Below, in pieces: positions 6,406-8,302 of a stretch of DNA of 8,302 nt. The DNA lies in NCBI GenBank assembly GCA_964390695.1, contig CAYMKI010000139.1:1-8302 (forward strand), given 5' to 3'. The notes under the pieces were generated by a model. It had not been told where the DNA came from and made no database searches. It was given only the letters and a program-made list of their open reading frames with translations. Position 1 is the first letter of the stretch, and each line of letters opens with the position of its first letter. The position numbers and the translations under genes are program-made. This DNA is from CAWACC01 sp964390695 (GTDB lineage Bacteria > Chlamydiota > Chlamydiia > Chlamydiales > Parachlamydiaceae).

Positions 6406-8302
6406 TTACTTAACCGTCGGGGTTAAAACTAGCGTATGCTCTGTTTTTCCAGGTAAAAAAGGAGTCGGATGCCCTTTCAGCCAGTCTTCGTGGCAATCAC
6501 AAAAATGGGGAGACAGAGGATGTCCGGATTGACCTCCAGGCATCTGAAAAATTCCCTGTTCTTCTTTGCCCGGGCTGACCACCATACGCTGTGAAGCACC
6601 TTCTGAAGAAGTATGAAAACGGAGAACATAATAGTCGCCAGAGATATGGCTGTGCGGCATACGAAGCCACTCTTGGAATATGGGTAATGACTCGTGCATG
6701 GGGTGTTGAATTTTTAAATAGGCGTTTTTTCCCCAAGTCTCTTCTTTTAGCTTAGAGGATGGAGTATCCTTAATCATCTCGTCTATGTAAGACATTAATT
6801 CCTCATGCCAGTTATTAAAACTCGATGCAGCGAGATAAGCGGGCTTTTCGCTGACAATCATCCAGACAGGTTCTTCAAAGTCAAAATAGGCCAGAGGAAA
6901 CGATGGATAGGCCGAAATGCATGGCGCTAACAGTCTAGAAACGATGTTGTGAAGGGCTATTTTTCTAAAGCTTCTGATCCAGTAGAAGGCTGCCGAGTCG
7001 GAATTGCAGCAATGATCCCATTTTTCAATAATAGCTTTGAGTTCTTGTCTTGAGGCTGTAGTTTGTGCTTGTTCTAATAGGTCGAGCATTAAACTATGCC
7101 ACCTATCAAAAAAGGTGGCTTCATTATTCATCTGCAGTTCAAGCATTTTCTGTGCATCTAAGAAGTTTGCTTGAGCGAGGTTCTTCTGGATTTGATAGGC
7201 TCGCATTCCATTGACAAAGCCTGTTCTTCCCATTACATGCACCCATTCATCTCCTAATTGGCGATTGTTGGCTGTCCACAAATATTCCTGAGAAGGGTCT
7301 GTAATTGCTGGATAGGCGTTACTGTCTTTATACCCTTGAATCTTCTTTGTTCCATCGCTGAGTGATTCTGGCGTATTTCCTTCAAATCCCGAGCGTTCAA
7401 AGATACCTCCGATGAGCGTCCATCCAATATGCCCTTCTTTATCTGCTACCATAAAGTTTAATACTGGCACGCGTACTTCCTTAGCAACCTGTAATGCTTG
7501 ATCGACATTTTTTACAGTTTCAAATTTTATAAGGTTCATATTCATACAGGCTGGATCATGCGCAATCCATGATACTGCTACGCGATGGCCAAAAAATTCC
7601 TCATTCAGTACTGGTCCCCATAGCGACTTTTTTATTGGATAAGAGAAGGGATCTTGTCCTTTGATCTTGATAACCTCGACTTCAGTTTCTAACTTTTGCG
7701 GACCCGTGGGCGTTTTATAGCCTTCATTGCTTTGCGCGTCTTGGTCTAAAAGCACCAAATGCGTGGTGTTTATGCAGGCATTGGTATAACCCCAGGCAAT
7801 ATTTTGATTGCTGCCAATGATCATAAAAGGAGAACCGGGAAGGGTAGCTCCATAAACGCTGACTGGATCACCCGATGCGTTCGGATAAATAAACCCGGCG
7901 CGATACCAAATACCCGGAAGAGAAAGCTTGAGATGCATATCACAGGCCAGCATGGCATTGCCATCATGAGAGCGGCTGCCTTGCACTGCCCATTGATTGC
8001 TGCCTCCTACGTGGAATTCCGAGGCTTTCTTAATATCCTCCAAGGAAAGAGAGGATTCCTGTGGCGAAGGAAGCAGATAGGCAAAGGATTCTTCCGGAGG
8101 AATGGGCAAGGAAGGTTTGTAAGAAGCATCAAGAGAAGCTTGCCAGGCCGAGCCGTTGTGCACAAAGAAATCATACACATCTTCGGGCAGCATATTTTTC
8201 ATATAGCCTCTGGCCATAGAAATCTCGCCTTTAGGGTCCTGAAGCTGCAGGAAGAGGCCAAAGCAGACTAAGAAGGTGTCTTCGGGTAGCCAAGGCTGAG
8301 GT
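6406..8302 (-). CDS. Penicillin acylase family protein (peptidase S45, Ntn hydrolase), 5' end outside window
   Basis: S45 enzymes are made as a precursor that cuts itself just before a Ser, which becomes the N-terminal nucleophile of the beta chain; they hydrolyse amides such as penicillin G, acyl-homoserine lactones or related compounds. Numbering from the in-frame ATG at 8217, GGSNQW puts the nucleophile at Ser73 (codon 7999-8001). Other family motifs are D93-x-H95, LPGSP at 126-130, the GxNxxIAWGxTN block at 135-146, ANNR with the oxyanion-type Asn317-Asn318, and GQSGHPLSPH from 562. The frame stays open through 8218-8302 and encodes family-like sequence (PWLPEDTF), so the ATG at 8217 is probably internal and the alpha chain and any signal peptide lie beyond the edge. 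The beta chain of about 531 residues is near the usual length. The substrate cannot be told. The gene converges on the giant ATPase gene. Confidence 0.93.
   Translation of the reverse strand, partial: PQPWLPEDTFLVCFGLFLQLQDPKGEISMARGYMKNMLPEDVYDFFVHNGSAWQASLDASYKPSLPIPPEESFAYLLPSPQESSLSLEDIKKASEFHVGGSNQWAVQGSRSHDGNAMLACDMHLKLSLPGIWYRAGFIYPNASGDPVSVYGATLPGSPFMIIGSNQNIAWGYTNACINTTHLVLLDQDAQSNEGYKTPTGPQKLETEVEVIKIKGQDPFSYPIKKSLWGPVLNEEFFGHRVAVSWIAHDPACMNMNLIKFETVKNVDQALQVAKEVRVPVLNFMVADKEGHIGWTLIGGIFERSGFEGNTPESLSDGTKKIQGYKDSNAYPAITDPSQEYLWTANNRQLGDEWVHVMGRTGFVNGMRAYQIQKNLAQANFLDAQKMLELQMNNEATFFDRWHSLMLDLLEQAQTTASRQELKAIIEKWDHCCNSDSAAFYWIRSFRKIALHNIVSRLLAPCISAYPSFPLAYFDFEEPVWMIVSEKPAYLAASSFNNWHEELMSYIDEMIKDTPSSKLKEETWGKNAYLKIQHPMHESLPIFQEWLRMPHSHISGDYYVLRFHTSSEGASQRMVVSPGKEEQGIFQMPGGQSGHPLSPHFCDCHEDWLKGHPTPFLPGKTEHTLVLTPTVK
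6410..6426. terminator. Short symmetric hairpin at the convergent gene ends
   Basis: TTAACC at 6410-6415 pairs with GGTTAA at 6421-6426 around a 5-nt GTCGG loop. It lies 11 bp past the giant gene's stop and inside the last codons of the acylase gene. It is the only hairpin I see at this junction and could serve either transcript. The stem is only 6 bp and has no T-run on either strand, so a terminator role is weakly supported. Confidence 0.25.

Noticed and set aside
7759..8271. 170-codon plus-strand open frame opposite the acylase gene
   Set aside because: It is antisense to a clearly conserved S45 acylase coding region whose motifs are intact; the translated product shows no domain features.

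Overview
The window is a moderately AT-rich bacterial segment with two partial genes at its edges, one very large intact gene in the middle, and a repeat-laden intergenic region. Nothing identifies the species. The A/T-rich promoter region without a clear Shine-Dalgarno, the S45 acylase, and a giant idiosyncratic ATPase protein would fit an intracellular or amoeba-associated lineage such as a Parachlamydia-like member of the Chlamydiota, but this is a low-confidence inference.

Layout: (1) 1-646, plus strand, is the 3' end of an ABC-F family ATPase gene (YbiT-like second nucleotide-binding domain plus a C-terminal coiled coil), closed by a hairpin just after the stop. (2) 647-1275 has no credible gene. 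It holds a roughly 373-bp MITE-like element bounded by inverted ends and carrying a 117-bp unit in two full copies plus a decayed third. A 72-bp G-rich array of twelve hexamers abuts it, and about 55 bp further on lies a sigma70-like promoter. (3) 1276-6399, plus strand, encodes a 1707-residue protein with two GHKL (gyrase/Hsp90/MutL-type) ATPase modules, each followed by a putative transducer-like Thr-Arg motif, and a C-terminal zincin-like HELTH...HDxxF motif. I do not recognise this architecture as a named family. (4) 6406-8302, minus strand, is a penicillin acylase (peptidase S45, Ntn hydrolase) gene whose 5' end lies beyond the window. It converges on the giant gene with only six bases between the stop codons.

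No shared pathway is evident: the ABC-F gene, the giant ATPase gene and the acylase gene look like separate transcription units. The giant gene has its own promoter downstream of an unstable-looking repeat tract. It is the best candidate for something undescribed: an ATP-driven two-module GHKL machine joined to a putative metallopeptidase, plausibly in defence, protein quality control or host interaction. The sequence alone does not distinguish between these roles.
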